From assembly GCA_022711665.1 (NCBI GenBank), contig JAKLEN010000008.1:1-64000 (forward strand): 64,000 bases of DNA, in the 5' to 3' direction. Numbering within the stretch: position 1 is the stretch's first letter; the number at the start of each line of letters is the position of its first letter. The notes below the pieces were generated by a model that saw nothing but the letters and a program-made list of their open reading frames with translations, ran no database searches and was not told the DNA's origin. The stretch is from Acidobacteriota bacterium. GTDB lineage: Bacteria; Acidobacteriota; Aminicenantia; Aminicenantales; Saccharicenantaceae. The translations under genes and the position numbers were made by a program. Positions 8,426 to 17,234 of the stretch are shown here, one piece after another.

Positions 8426-8459
8426 GGGCCGGAGGGGGCGCATAGGGGGAAAACGGGGG
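8426..8459 (+). other. Potential G-quadruplex motif in divergent promoter region
   Basis: Four G-runs (GGG, then three GGGGG) separated by 5, 6 and 5 nt. It lies between the NSS promoter and the rpoZ promoter, on the rpoZ coding strand. Confidence 0.35.
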
Positions 8460-8482
8460 CTTTTCGAAAATGGCGGCCGGCC

Positions 8483-8511
8483 TTGCGTTTCGGCCCGTTT
8501 TCTGCTATTGT
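8483..8511 (+). promoter_or_regulatory. Putative sigma-70 promoter of rpoZ
   Basis: TTGCGT (8483-8488), 17-nt spacer, TATTGT (8506-8511). Transcription would begin near 8518, which excludes an in-frame start at 8483 and agrees with the TTG start at 8555. Confidence 0.45.
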
Positions 8512-8554
8512 TAACCGTCTTATCCGCCTAATTCTCCGCAGGAGCCGACACACG

Positions 8555-8959
8555 TTGGACGCATTCGGGAATATCGACAGCAAATACCGTTTCATCATCC
8601 TGGCGGCCAAGCGCGCCAAGCAGCTCCTCAAGGGCGCCAAGCCCAAGCTCGAGTCGAAGTCCAAGAACCCCATCCGCATCGCCCAGTCCGAGGTCCGGAG
8701 CGGTCTCGTGGAATACGAGATCCTGCCGACCCGGATGGAGGACATCCCCGAGCGTGACGACCGCGTCTTCGTGGGCGGCGGCATCGCCGACGAGGTCGTG
8801 GAAGCCGACGGCCTGTCCGGCAAGGACCTGGCCGACGAGGAGACCGGCGTCGAGGCCGAAGCCGAGGGCGCCGAGACCGAAGCCGAAGCCGAGGGCGAAG
8901 ACGAGAACGAGGACCTCGAGGGCGACGAAGACCTCGGCAAGGACGATAAGGACGAGTAG
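8555..8959 (+). CDS. rpoZ: RNA polymerase omega subunit with acidic tail
   Basis: 134 aa from a TTG codon. The start is chosen because a GCAGGAG ribosome site lies at 8539-8544, ten bases upstream, and because the predicted promoter lies between this site and the longer in-frame start at 8483. Residues about 8-60 are the omega core: DSKYRFIILAAKRAKQL and the NPIRIAQSEVRSGLVEYE stretch that clamps the beta-prime C terminus. The last 45 residues are almost wholly acidic (Glu/Asp/Gly/Ala repeats such as EAEGAETEAEAEGEDE), which is unusual for omega. Omega aids assembly of RNA polymerase and, in many bacteria, ppGpp response. Confidence 0.85.
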   Translation: MDAFGNIDSKYRFIILAAKRAKQLLKGAKPKLESKSKNPIRIAQSEVRSGLVEYEILPTRMEDIPERDDRVFVGGGIADEVVEADGLSGKDLADEETGVEAEAEGAETEAEAEGEDENEDLEGDEDLGKDDKDE

Positions 8960-8976
8960 AGCCGGGCGCCGCCGGC

Positions 8977-9501
8977 TCAGTCCGTTCCGGCCGCCACGCC
9001 GCGGCCGTTCAGCAGATCGACATAGCTCGCGGTGATGAAGTCCGCCCGCTTGAACCCCAGCGACTTGGCGAAGCGGGTGATCTCGTGGCGCTCGCCCGCG
9101 AGCTTCATGAAGCTCCCGGCCGTCGTCTCGTCCAGGCAGATCGTCAGCCGGCTCCGCCGCAGCACGGTCCGGTGCAGGCTGTAGGAGAAAGTCTGCCGCA
9201 GCCCCAGGGCCTTGAGGATGCGCCGGGTCTCCTTCGGGTCGCGGACCTGGGTTTCGAACTCCCCGCGGACGATGAAGGACCTGGCCTTCCGCTTCTCGCC
9301 CTTGAAGGCCAGCCAGGCCCGGCGGCCGGCTGTCCGCAGGCCCAGGGCCCGGCCGGCCCGCCGCAGCTCCCCGGAGGCGAAATCGAACAGGGCCTCGGTC
9401 TCGAGGTGCCGCTCCCGGGTCACGGCGGTGCCGAACGTCAGGACCTTGTCGCGCCACGCCTTCGGATCGTCGATCCGGATCCTGATCTCGATCTCGGTCA
9501 T
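8977..9501 (-). CDS. CYTH-domain protein (class IV adenylate cyclase-like)
   Basis: 174 aa. Single CYTH domain of the CyaB/ThTPase fold. The N-terminal ExExK motif appears as EIEIR, with arginine in place of lysine; other charged tunnel residues (LRTAGRRAWLAFKGE, SFIVRGEFETQV, TICLDE) are in the expected order. Family members bind triphosphates and either cyclise ATP, hydrolyse thiamine triphosphate or act as triphosphatases; the exact reaction cannot be read from sequence. It is the last gene of a minus-strand row after the prenyl synthase, 18 bp away. Confidence 0.75.
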   Translation of the reverse strand: MTEIEIRIRIDDPKAWRDKVLTFGTAVTRERHLETEALFDFASGELRRAGRALGLRTAGRRAWLAFKGEKRKARSFIVRGEFETQVRDPKETRRILKALGLRQTFSYSLHRTVLRRSRLTICLDETTAGSFMKLAGERHEITRFAKSLGFKRADFITASYVDLLNGRGVAAGTD

Positions 9502-9519
9502 TGCCTCCCCCGGAGCTTC

Positions 9520-10560
9520 CTATTGCCGGCGCAGCAGGCTGAAGACCGCCAGCCGGATGAGCGTTTCTTTGGTCGCCGTGTCGGCGAAGGGCGCCAGGGC
9601 CTCGAGCGACCGTTCGGCGAACTCACGGGCCCGGCCGGCTGCGTAGTCGAAGGACCCGGCCGCGGCCAGGGCGCCTACGAGGTCGCGCCGCTCCGCCGCC
9701 GGCGCGTCCTTCCGGCCGACGAGGCCGGCCAGGCGACGCTGCCCGGCCCGGTCGACCCGGCCCAGGGCGTGTATCAGAGGCAGGGTGACGCGGCCTTCGC
9801 CGAGGTCGGACAGCACGGGCTTGCCCAGGGCGGCCGGGTCGCCGGTAAAATCGAGCAGGTCGTCCTCGATCTGGAAGGCCAGGCCCAGGTTCAAGCCGTA
9901 GGCGGCGACGGCTTCCTCTTCCTCGGGCGAGGCCAGGCCGAGGATGGCCCCGATGCGGCAGCAGGCGCCGAACAGGGCGGCCGTCTTGTTGCGGACGATC
10001 TCCAGGTACTGGGCCTCGGTGATCAGCGGATCGCCGGCCCGGGCGTACTCGTCGAGCTCGCCCTCGATCATCCGGGCCGAAACCTCGGTCAGGAGGCGGA
10101 TGACCCGCTCGTGGCGGGACTGCAGCGACAGGCCGATGGACTTGATATAGAGGTAGTCGCCGAGCAGGACGGTGATGTTCGGGCCCCACTTGGCGTGGAC
10201 CGATTCCCGGCCGCGGCGGAAGCTGGCGTTGTCGACGATGTCGTCGTGGATGAGGCTGGCCGTGTGCAGGAGCTCGACGAGCGAGGCCAGGAAGACGGAT
10301 TCCTCGCTGCCCGGGCTGAAGAGCCGGGCCGTCAGCAGGACCAGGGCCGGGCGCAGGCGTTTGCCCCTCCTGTTCAAGACGTAGCGGCTGATCTCGGCCG
10401 TCAGGGGATTGGACGAGCGGGACCAGGACTCGAGGCGGTCCTCGACCCGGTCGAGGTCCGGACGGATCCCCTTGTAGAGCGAGGACATGTCCTTCCACTC
10501 GGAGAGGGACGTCCAGCGGTCGACTAGCGGGGTGGGCGGGGTCATCGTGGGCGGCGCCAT
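9520..10560 (-). CDS. Polyprenyl diphosphate synthase
   Basis: 346-aa trans-isoprenyl diphosphate synthase (IspB/GGPP synthase-like). First Asp-rich motif DDIVD at 106-110, second DDLLD at 233-237, plus RRGKRLRP at 65-71 and the GxKTAALF-like NKTAALFG. Both Asp-rich motifs bind magnesium and the allylic diphosphate. The residue before the first motif (LLHTASLIH) has no bulky chain-stopper, which favours a long-chain product for quinone side chains; this is inference. The start at 10560 gives a 4-bp gap from the tatD stop; an ATG at 10545 is an alternative. Confidence 0.85.
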   Translation of the reverse strand: MAPPTMTPPTPLVDRWTSLSEWKDMSSLYKGIRPDLDRVEDRLESWSRSSNPLTAEISRYVLNRRGKRLRPALVLLTARLFSPGSEESVFLASLVELLHTASLIHDDIVDNASFRRGRESVHAKWGPNITVLLGDYLYIKSIGLSLQSRHERVIRLLTEVSARMIEGELDEYARAGDPLITEAQYLEIVRNKTAALFGACCRIGAILGLASPEEEEAVAAYGLNLGLAFQIEDDLLDFTGDPAALGKPVLSDLGEGRVTLPLIHALGRVDRAGQRRLAGLVGRKDAPAAERRDLVGALAAAGSFDYAAGRAREFAERSLEALAPFADTATKETLIRLAVFSLLRRQ

Positions 10561-10564
10561 CTTA

Positions 10565-11359
10565 TCATCGGCCGGCCGCATTTTCAAACGGGAAGAGACC
10601 GGCGAAGTTCCTGGTCGTGGCTTCGGCCAGGTCCTCGGGGGCCAGCCCCTTGAGCCCGGCCAGGACCCGGGCCGTCTCGACGACATAGGCCGGCTCGTTG
10701 CGCCGTCCGGCGCCGCGGTAAGGGACGGGGGCGAGGTAGGGGGAATCGGTTTCGACGAGCAGGCGGTCGAGGGGGACCCGGGCCGCGACCTCGCGGAGCG
10801 CCCCGGCCTTGGGGAAGGTCAGGATGCCCGAGAAGGAGATGAGGAAGCCGCGGTCGAGCATGGCCGAGGCGATGGGCCAGTCCTCGGTGAAGCAGTGGAG
10901 GATGCCGCCGCGCCCGAAGCGCTCGCCGTCGACGGCGGCGATGATATCCGGCCCGGCCAGGCGGCTGTGGAGGATGACCGGCAGGCCGGCCCGTTCGGCG
11001 AAGGCCAGCTGGACCCGCAGGGCCCGGCGCTGGGCTTCCTGCGGGGAGAAGTCGTAGTGGTAGTCCAGCCCGATCTCGCCGACCGCCCGGAGGGCCGACC
11101 GGCCGGCCAGGGCCTCGAGCCGGCGCAGCTGGTCATCCGCCAGGTCCTTGGCCTGGTGGGGATGGACGCCGGCCGCGGCCAGGATGGGACCGAACTCGGC
11201 CGCCAGGGCCTCGATCGCGGCCAGGCCGTCCGGGCGGGCGAGCTCGGTCGGGCAGAGGATGGCGACGAGGCCGGCGGCGAAGGCCCGCCGGACGACCTCG
11301 GACCGGTCGGGGTCGAACTCCGGCATGTCGAGGTGGGCGTGGGAATCGACGAGGCGCAT
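10565..11359 (-). CDS. TatD-family metal-dependent DNase
   Basis: 264 aa, usual length for TatD. Metal ligands His7 and His9 in DSHAHLD, the conserved GEIGLDYHY, the H of HSRLA, HCFTED and the final DSPYLAP are all present, so the two-metal TIM-barrel active site looks intact. TatD proteins are 3'-5' exonucleases with roles in DNA repair and quality control. It is the first gene of a tatD-prenyl synthase-CYTH row; a terminator separates it from the upstream DUF885 gene. Confidence 0.9.
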   Translation of the reverse strand: MRLVDSHAHLDMPEFDPDRSEVVRRAFAAGLVAILCPTELARPDGLAAIEALAAEFGPILAAAGVHPHQAKDLADDQLRRLEALAGRSALRAVGEIGLDYHYDFSPQEAQRRALRVQLAFAERAGLPVILHSRLAGPDIIAAVDGERFGRGGILHCFTEDWPIASAMLDRGFLISFSGILTFPKAGALREVAARVPLDRLLVETDSPYLAPVPYRGAGRRNEPAYVVETARVLAGLKGLAPEDLAEATTRNFAGLFPFENAAGR

Positions 11360-11364
11360 CGGGG

Positions 11365-11403
11365 CAAAAAAAGAGGGGCGCGCGCCTCGAAGACGCGCGC
11401 CCC
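11365..11403 (-). terminator. Rho-independent terminator after the DUF885 gene
   Basis: Minus-strand hairpin with a perfect 10-bp GC-only stem (arms 11403-11394 and 11384-11375, CGCGCGCCCC type) and 9-nt loop, followed by CTCTTTTTTT. It begins 8 bp after the stop codon of the DUF885 gene and ends just before the tatD ATG. Confidence 0.9.
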
Positions 11404-11411
11404 CCGGGTGA

Positions 11412-13151
11412 TTACTGGGCTATCTTGGCTTTCAGCTTGACGAGCGGGATCGCGCCGTGGCTGACGAGCTTCTGCAGGAATTCCTTGGCATTGAAGGAGT
11501 CGCCCTTGAGCTTGCGATAATCCTTCTCCATGTCCAGGATCTCCTGGTAGCCGATGTAGGGCTGGGCCCCGTCGCCGGGGTTGAGGACGATCTTGTTCCA
11601 GCGCCGCTCGGCCTCGGCCTTGGTCATGAAGCCGCGGACGGTCATGTAGTCGATGACCTTGTCCTTGGTCCAGGTGCCCTCGTGGACGTTGATGTCCATC
11701 TGGAAATCGATGACGGTCTTCAGCAGGAGCTTGAGCTGGTTGAGGCGCATCCGGAGGTCGTAATTGCCGTACCCGGATTCCATGAACAGGTCCTCCAGGA
11801 AGATCGGCCAGCCCTTGAGCAGGCCCTGGTTGGCGGCTATCCGCCGGATCGTCGAGGGGTCCTTCCGGGTCATGGCCAGGGGCACGAACTGGCCCGGGAA
11901 GATGTTCTGGATGCTCATGAAGTCCATGTAGTAGTTGTTGTGCTCTTCCATGAACGAGGCCGCGTCTTCGGCCGACCACTCGGCCGGCACGGGCTTGACG
12001 TAGAGGGTGTAGGTCCCGGCGGCCTCGAAGGCGCCGGGGTGCGACAGGATGGACCACAGGCCCGGCTGGCCGTAGGCCGGCAGGGGCTCGACGGTCAACG
12101 TGTCGGCCGGCAGCTCGATCAGGTTCTGCTGCTGAACGAAGGTCCTGATGGCGGCGGCGCCGGAGCTGATGCGGCCGACGAACTCGTCGCGGCCGACATG
12201 GTCTCCCTTGATCTTGTCGAGCACGCCCTGGATGACGATGTTCCGGGTCTGCTCCTCGCCCTTGGTCCGGCCGAGCTGCTCGATGTCGATGTGGGGGTAC
12301 ATGATCTTGTAGAAGGGGATGCAGACGAGGAACATGTCCCGCCGGATGTTGTTGAAGTCGGCCAGGGAGCGCTTGACGACGTCCTCGAGGATGGGCAGGT
12401 TGCCCTGGGTCGTCCGGCGCAGCAGGCGCAGGTGCGGATCGGGCATGCGGAAGTTGCCGGTCGACTTGGCCAGCAGGTCGCCCTTCAGCCAGCGCTGGTA
12501 GTCCTCGAGGGCGGTGATCGCCTTGCCGACCTCGGCCTGGAGGGCCGCGGCGCCGCCGGAGAGCTTGGGGACCTCCACGCGGTAGAAGTCGAGGATGGCC
12601 GGCATCTGGTCGATGGCCGCCTGGGTGTATTCCTGGGGCGGGTTCTTCAGGCTGTCCTTGGCCCGCTTGACCAGTCCGGGGATGAGCTTGGCCCGGGCCG
12701 CGGCCGAGGCGGCGTTGCCGCCGTTCTTGACGAGCACGCTCCGCAGGCTCTGGACGAACAGGTCGTTGTAGAGCAGCGGATTGTCCTGCCACGGCAGCGT
12801 GTACTGCAGCTTGAGGAACTCAAGATCCAGGAAGTCGAGGTACATCTCGTGGTCGATCTGGTTCTCGGCCGAGAGCTTGGACCTGTCGATCTTGGTGACC
12901 AGCTCCTGGTTGAAGCCGTCCAGGATCTCGTTGAACTTGTCCAGGGCCCCTTCGCTGGGGTCCTCGAGCTTGTCGTTGTACTTCGTATAGCCCTGAAGGG
13001 TCCCGGCGGTGGGATAGAACTTGAAATAGGCGTCCCAGAAGGAGTCCTGGAACTTCTTGAACTTGGCGTCCTCGCCCGACTGGGCCAGCAGGGCGCCCGT
13101 CGTGCAGCCGAGAACGGCCAGCACGGCGATGAAGGCGGCTGTCTTTTTCAT
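11412..13151 (-). CDS. Secreted DUF885-family protein
   Basis: 579 aa. Start set at 13151 because a strong GGAGGAG site lies directly upstream and a signal peptide follows (MKKTAAFIAVLAVLGCTTGALLAQ). The mature protein has the DUF885 pattern: an N-terminal helical part beginning FWDAYFKFYPTAGTLQGY, and a C-terminal part with the LEDLFMESGYG, RLNQLKLLL, VHEGTWTKDKVIDYM and GDGAQPYIGYQEI blocks. DUF885 proteins are predicted zinc-peptidase-like, but the canonical HExxH was not found here, so the activity is uncertain. It probably resides in the periplasm or outer membrane (VLGC could also serve as a lipobox). Confidence 0.75.
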   Translation of the reverse strand: MKKTAAFIAVLAVLGCTTGALLAQSGEDAKFKKFQDSFWDAYFKFYPTAGTLQGYTKYNDKLEDPSEGALDKFNEILDGFNQELVTKIDRSKLSAENQIDHEMYLDFLDLEFLKLQYTLPWQDNPLLYNDLFVQSLRSVLVKNGGNAASAAARAKLIPGLVKRAKDSLKNPPQEYTQAAIDQMPAILDFYRVEVPKLSGGAAALQAEVGKAITALEDYQRWLKGDLLAKSTGNFRMPDPHLRLLRRTTQGNLPILEDVVKRSLADFNNIRRDMFLVCIPFYKIMYPHIDIEQLGRTKGEEQTRNIVIQGVLDKIKGDHVGRDEFVGRISSGAAAIRTFVQQQNLIELPADTLTVEPLPAYGQPGLWSILSHPGAFEAAGTYTLYVKPVPAEWSAEDAASFMEEHNNYYMDFMSIQNIFPGQFVPLAMTRKDPSTIRRIAANQGLLKGWPIFLEDLFMESGYGNYDLRMRLNQLKLLLKTVIDFQMDINVHEGTWTKDKVIDYMTVRGFMTKAEAERRWNKIVLNPGDGAQPYIGYQEILDMEKDYRKLKGDSFNAKEFLQKLVSHGAIPLVKLKAKIAQ

Positions 13152-13176
13152 GCGCTCCTCCTCGTAGGTCTGGAAA

Positions 13177-13206
13177 ATCCTAACACACATCCGCTCCGCC
13201 AGACAA
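13177..13206 (-). promoter_or_regulatory. Putative promoter of the DUF885 gene
   Basis: Minus-strand TTGTCT (13206-13201), 18-nt spacer, TAGGAT (13182-13177), about 25 bp before the chosen ATG; this also argues against the longer start at 13190. Confidence 0.4.
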
Positions 13207-13250
13207 ACCCTTTTTTAACCCTCGCGTCTATGCAGAGGGGCCGGGGTCCT

Positions 13251-14267
13251 CTACCAACGGAGGAAGGCCGAGGCCCACGTATAGCCCGACCCGAAGGCGG
13301 CTATGGCCACGAGGTCCCCCCGCTTGATCCGGCCGTCCTTGACGGCCTCGTCGAGGGCGATGGGGATGGACGCGGCCGTCGTGTTGCCGTAGCGGTCGAT
13401 GTTCCGGATGACCTTTTCGAGGGGGATCTTGAGGCCCTTGGCGACCTGGAGCGAGATCCGGTCGTTGGCCTGGTGGGGGATGAGGGCGTCGATGTCCTCG
13501 AGGGCCAGGCCGTTGTGATCGAGGCCGGCGCGGATGGCTTCGGGCATGCGCTGGCAGGCGTTGACGAAGACGTTGCGGCCCTCCATCCTGGGGAAGAACC
13601 GGCCGTCGTCGAAGAAGCTCTGCTGGAAGGTCGGATGGTCCGCGGCGCTCGGCTTCTCCATCCAGAGGTGGGAGGCGAAATGCCCGTCGGCGTAGAGGTG
13701 GGTGGACAGGATGCCCCGGTCGTCCTCGCTGGAGGACGGCTCGAGGATGACCGCCCCGGCCCCGTCGCCGAAGAGCACCGACATGTCCCGCCCCTTGTCC
13801 GAGTAGTCGAGGACGCCCGACTGGACCTCGGCGGCGACGAGCAGGATCCGCTTGTACTGGCCGGTCTTGATGAACTGGTCGCCGACCGACAGGGCGTAGA
13901 TGAAGCCGCTGCACTGGTTGCGGACATCCAGGGCGCCGGTCGTGCCCAGGCCGAGCTTGGCCTGGATGAGGACCCCGATGCCGGGGAAGTAGTGATCGGG
14001 CGACAGCGTCGCGGCGATGACGAAATCGACGGTCGAAGGGTCGATCCGGGCGTCGGCCATGGCCCGGCGGGCGGCCTCGACAGCCAGGTCGGACGTGGTC
14101 ACGCCGGGCTCGACATGGTGGCGCTCGACGATGCCGCTCCGCTCGCGGATCCATTCGTCGGACGTGTTCATCACCTTTTCCAGGTCGTGGTTGGTGACGA
14201 TGCGGGGCGGGACGTAGTGGCCGGTTCCGGTGATAACGGTCCGCGGTGCGCTCATGCTCGTTTTCAT
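13251..14267 (-). CDS. fabH: 3-oxoacyl-ACP synthase III (KAS III)
   Basis: 338 aa. Initiates fatty-acid elongation by condensing an acyl-CoA with malonyl-ACP. The Cys-His-Asn triad is visible: Cys119 (RNQCSGF), His265 (IPHQAND) and Asn295 (DRYGNT). The N-terminal TGTGHYVPPRIVTNHDLE and the final GSGYTWASAFLRW are typical. A second Met at codon 5 (14255) could also be used. Related KAS III-like enzymes make beta-ketones or specialised chains, so the generic name is safest; no other fatty-acid genes adjoin it here (fabZ is 24 kb away). Confidence 0.85.
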   Translation of the reverse strand: MKTSMSAPRTVITGTGHYVPPRIVTNHDLEKVMNTSDEWIRERSGIVERHHVEPGVTTSDLAVEAARRAMADARIDPSTVDFVIAATLSPDHYFPGIGVLIQAKLGLGTTGALDVRNQCSGFIYALSVGDQFIKTGQYKRILLVAAEVQSGVLDYSDKGRDMSVLFGDGAGAVILEPSSSEDDRGILSTHLYADGHFASHLWMEKPSAADHPTFQQSFFDDGRFFPRMEGRNVFVNACQRMPEAIRAGLDHNGLALEDIDALIPHQANDRISLQVAKGLKIPLEKVIRNIDRYGNTTAASIPIALDEAVKDGRIKRGDLVAIAAFGSGYTWASAFLRW

Positions 14268-14316
14268 TATAGAGGATGCCTCCCGAAAAATATACTCCGG
14301 CCCGGGTCGGCCCGGG

Positions 14317-15291
14317 TCACAGCAGGCCTTTCCAGAGGTACCAGGCGATGGTCTCGCCCAGGCCCTGTTCCAGGGAGAAAATGGTCTCGAAGCCCAGCTC
14401 GCGGCGAGCTTTGGTCACGTCGGCGACCCAGCCGTCGGGCTTCATCTGCTTGACTTTGCTGACGTTGGCCAGGCTCTGGCCGGTCCCGAAGAGACGGCCG
14501 AAGCCTTCCGAAGCGAGCGAGGCCAGGTAGGCCGACCAGATCGGCACGTAGACCGGCACGGTCCGCCTGCCGAGCAGGCGGCCGGCGATCCGGCCGATGT
14601 CCTCCCAGCCGCAGGGCCGGGGATCGGCCAGGTTGAAGATCTCGCCGCTCGGCCGCCCCGGCCGCCCGGCCGCCAGGCAGGCCCGGACGGCGTCGCGGAC
14701 GTACAGCAGGCTCAGGACCTTCCGTCCGCCCATGATCGGCCGGATGCCGCGCCGGATCCAGCGGAAGAACTCGAGGAAATCCTCGTCCCGGGGGCCGTAG
14801 ATGGCGGCCGCCCGGAGCAGGACGACCGAGAAGCGGTCCCCGGACTTCAGGACCTCGGCCTCGGCCTGGAGCTTGCTCTCGCCGTAGGGGGAGACCGGCT
14901 GCGGCGGGTCGTCCTCGGTGACGCCCCGGCCGGGGGCGGACGGCCCGGCGGCGGCCATGCTGCTCAGATGGACGAAACGCAGGTCCCGGGACTGGTCCCC
15001 GAGGGCCCGGAGCAGATTTGCCGTGCCGTCGCGGTTTACGGTATAATAATCGGCCGGTCTGAGGGTCTTGGTCACCCCGGCCAGGTGGTAGACGCAGGTC
15101 AGTCCGGCCGGCAGCCGAGGCGGCCTGGCCAGGCCCCCGGTGACGAACCGGACCCCCTCGACCCCCTCGAGCCAGCGCGGCTTCGAGGGGTCGCGGACGA
15201 GGGCGAAGACCTCGACGCCAGGTTCCTCGAGGAGGGCCTCGACGAGGTGGCTGCCGAGAAAGCCCGTCCCTCCCGTGACCAGCACGCGCAT
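14317..15291 (-). CDS. NAD-dependent epimerase/dehydratase (extended SDR)
   Basis: 324 aa. Rossmann nucleotide-binding motif GGTGFLGSHL at 7-16, catalytic Tyr136 and Lys140 (SPYGESK), and a Ser110/Ser111 region (VHLSSMAA). The C-terminal substrate domain ends in ETIAWYLWKGLL. A Met three codons upstream (15300) is an alternative start. Family members act on NDP-sugars, dihydroflavonols or 3-beta-hydroxysteroids; the substrate cannot be assigned. It lies 49 bp upstream of fabH on the same strand and may share its transcript. Confidence 0.8.
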   Translation of the reverse strand: MRVLVTGGTGFLGSHLVEALLEEPGVEVFALVRDPSKPRWLEGVEGVRFVTGGLARPPRLPAGLTCVYHLAGVTKTLRPADYYTVNRDGTANLLRALGDQSRDLRFVHLSSMAAAGPSAPGRGVTEDDPPQPVSPYGESKLQAEAEVLKSGDRFSVVLLRAAAIYGPRDEDFLEFFRWIRRGIRPIMGGRKVLSLLYVRDAVRACLAAGRPGRPSGEIFNLADPRPCGWEDIGRIAGRLLGRRTVPVYVPIWSAYLASLASEGFGRLFGTGQSLANVSKVKQMKPDGWVADVTKARRELGFETIFSLEQGLGETIAWYLWKGLL

Positions 15292-15366
15292 GGGCCGCAT
15301 TTTATGAGATTCGGCCGCGGCGGTCAACGGGGCCGCGAACGGCCGGGCCGCAAGGGAGGCGACGCC

Positions 15367-17223
15367 GTGGATATCTTTGACAAGCGCCGAGCCCGGCCGC
15401 GAACGGGGGATCGTTTGAACGTCTGGCGCGCTTCTCTGGCCGTCCTGGCGCTCCTGGCCGCCGCCCTGACGGCCGGGGCGGCTACCATCACCATGCCCCT
15501 GTCCCAGGTCAAGCCGGGCATGAAGGGCCGCGGCAAGAGCGTTTTCCAGGGCCGGACGATCGAGGATTTCGAGGTCGAGATCCTCGGCGTCATGGAGAAC
15601 TCCTCTCCCAAGCGCAGCGTCATCCTGGCCCGGCTCAAGGGCCGCGGCCTGGAGACGACCGGCATCATCGCCGGCATGAGCGGTAGCCCCGTCTATATCG
15701 ACGGCAAGCTCATCGGCGCCGTGGCCTCGGGCTACGCCTTCTCCAAGGATGCCATCGCCGGGATCACGCCGATCGAGGAGATGCTGGCCGTCGGGAAGCC
15801 GGCCGAAACGCCGCTGCCGGGCCCCGCCCGGACCCTGGTCCTGCGAGAGAACCTCAGCCAGGACGAGCTGGCCGGGGAGTACCTGAAGGCCATGGCTCCG
15901 GCGGCCGCCGCCGGACGGACCGGACAGACCTTCGCGCCCCTCTCCCTGCCGCTCGTCCTGAGCGGCTTTTCCGCCGGAGCCTTCGAGCGGGCCCGGTCGT
16001 TCTTCGCCCCGATGGGCTTTCTGGCCGTCCGCGGCGGGACCTCCGGCGAGATCCGGCCCCAGGGCGCCCCGGCCGAGCCGGCCCTCAGGGACGGGGACGC
16101 GGTCGGCGTCCAGCTCATCGGCGGCGATCTCGACGTCTCGGCCGTCGGGACCGTGACCTACGTCGACGGCGACAGGATACTGGCCTTCGGCCACCCGGTT
16201 TACAACCTCGGGGCCGTCGATTACGCCATGACCCGGGCCGACGTCATCACGGTCATGCCCAGTCTCGAGAGCTCCTTCAAGCTGGCCGCGACGGGCCCGG
16301 TCATCGGCCGCTTCAACCAGGACCGCACGGCCGGCGCCTCGGGACAGGTCGGGGTCCTGCCCCATCTGATCCCGCTCAACATCGGGCTGCAGGCCGGCCC
16401 CGGCGTCCGCAAGGACTTCAAGCTCCGGCTGGCCGCCGACCGGTTCCTGACCCCGGCCCTGGTCAACATGGCCGTGTCCGGCCTGCTGACGGGGGAGGAA
16501 AGGAGCTACGGCGACCTGGCCCTCGAGTTCAGCGCCGACGTCTTCCTCGATCAGGGCGGGCTCGCCGTCCACCTCGAGGACCTCTACTCGGGCGGCTACG
16601 ACACGTCGCCGACGAGCCTGTCGGGCCTCCTGGCCGCCGTGACCTACGTCCTGCTGAACAACGGCTTCAAGGACGTCGGCATCTACCGCATCGACCTCTC
16701 CGTCAAGGCCGTCGAGGAGCCCCGGACGGCAACCCTGGAAAAGGTCCTTCTCGACAAGTACGAGGTCTCGCCGGGAGAGGTCATCAAGATGCAGGCCTTC
16801 TACCGGACCCAGAAGGACGAGAGGCAGATGGAGGAGGTCAGCGTCCTGGCCCCGGCGCTGCCGGCGGGAACGGAATTCCAGCTTCTCGTCGGCGACGCCG
16901 CGACCATGCAGCAGGTCGAGCGGGCCCAGTACCGCATCCAGGAGTACGTGCCCAGAAGCCTCGACCAGCTCGTCCGGCTGCTCAGCAACCTCCGCAAGAA
17001 CAACCGCATCTATTTCCGGCTGATGGCCTCCAAGCCGGGGCTGTTCCTGAAGGGCGAGGAGCTGCCCAACCTGCCGCCGACCCTCAAGACCATGTTCGCC
17101 TCGCCACGGTCCTCGGCCGCCGGCCCGACCGAGATCACCCGGTCGACGCTGAGCGAATACCAGATGCCCGTCCCCTATGCCTTCAAGGGCGGAGCGACCA
17201 TCCCCGTCCGCATCCGGAAGTAG
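15367..17223 (+). CDS. SpoIVB-like (S55) peptidase-domain protein, exported
   Basis: 618 aa from a GTG preceded by a good GGGAGG site eight bases upstream; a TTG at 15415 is the alternative. A signal peptide runs from about residue 18 to 38 (WRASLAVLALLAAALTAGA). The S55 core follows: GRGKSVFQGRTIEDFEVEI-type PDZ-like start, the nucleophile region IAGMSGSPVY (Ser105/Ser107), GYAFSKDAIAGITPIEEM, and a second block DGDRILAFGHPVYNLG. The C-terminal 250 residues are beta-rich and unassigned. SpoIVB proteins are sporulation proteases in Firmicutes, but S55-like proteins also occur in non-sporulating diderms. It is followed 11 bp later by the propeller gene. Confidence 0.7.
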   Translation: MDIFDKRRARPRTGDRLNVWRASLAVLALLAAALTAGAATITMPLSQVKPGMKGRGKSVFQGRTIEDFEVEILGVMENSSPKRSVILARLKGRGLETTGIIAGMSGSPVYIDGKLIGAVASGYAFSKDAIAGITPIEEMLAVGKPAETPLPGPARTLVLRENLSQDELAGEYLKAMAPAAAAGRTGQTFAPLSLPLVLSGFSAGAFERARSFFAPMGFLAVRGGTSGEIRPQGAPAEPALRDGDAVGVQLIGGDLDVSAVGTVTYVDGDRILAFGHPVYNLGAVDYAMTRADVITVMPSLESSFKLAATGPVIGRFNQDRTAGASGQVGVLPHLIPLNIGLQAGPGVRKDFKLRLAADRFLTPALVNMAVSGLLTGEERSYGDLALEFSADVFLDQGGLAVHLEDLYSGGYDTSPTSLSGLLAAVTYVLLNNGFKDVGIYRIDLSVKAVEEPRTATLEKVLLDKYEVSPGEVIKMQAFYRTQKDERQMEEVSVLAPALPAGTEFQLLVGDAATMQQVERAQYRIQEYVPRSLDQLVRLLSNLRKNNRIYFRLMASKPGLFLKGEELPNLPPTLKTMFASPRSSAAGPTEITRSTLSEYQMPVPYAFKGGATIPVRIRK

Positions 17224-17234
17224 GAGCCCCCATC

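Noticed and set aside
8483..8554. N-terminal extension of rpoZ
   Set aside because: Overlaps the predicted promoter and lacks a ribosome site; the TTG at 8555 has a proper one.
14296..14318. Tandem GGCCCGGGTC repeat as a regulatory site
   Set aside because: Two copies of a GC-rich 10-mer at the epimerase 3' end are readily explained by base composition.
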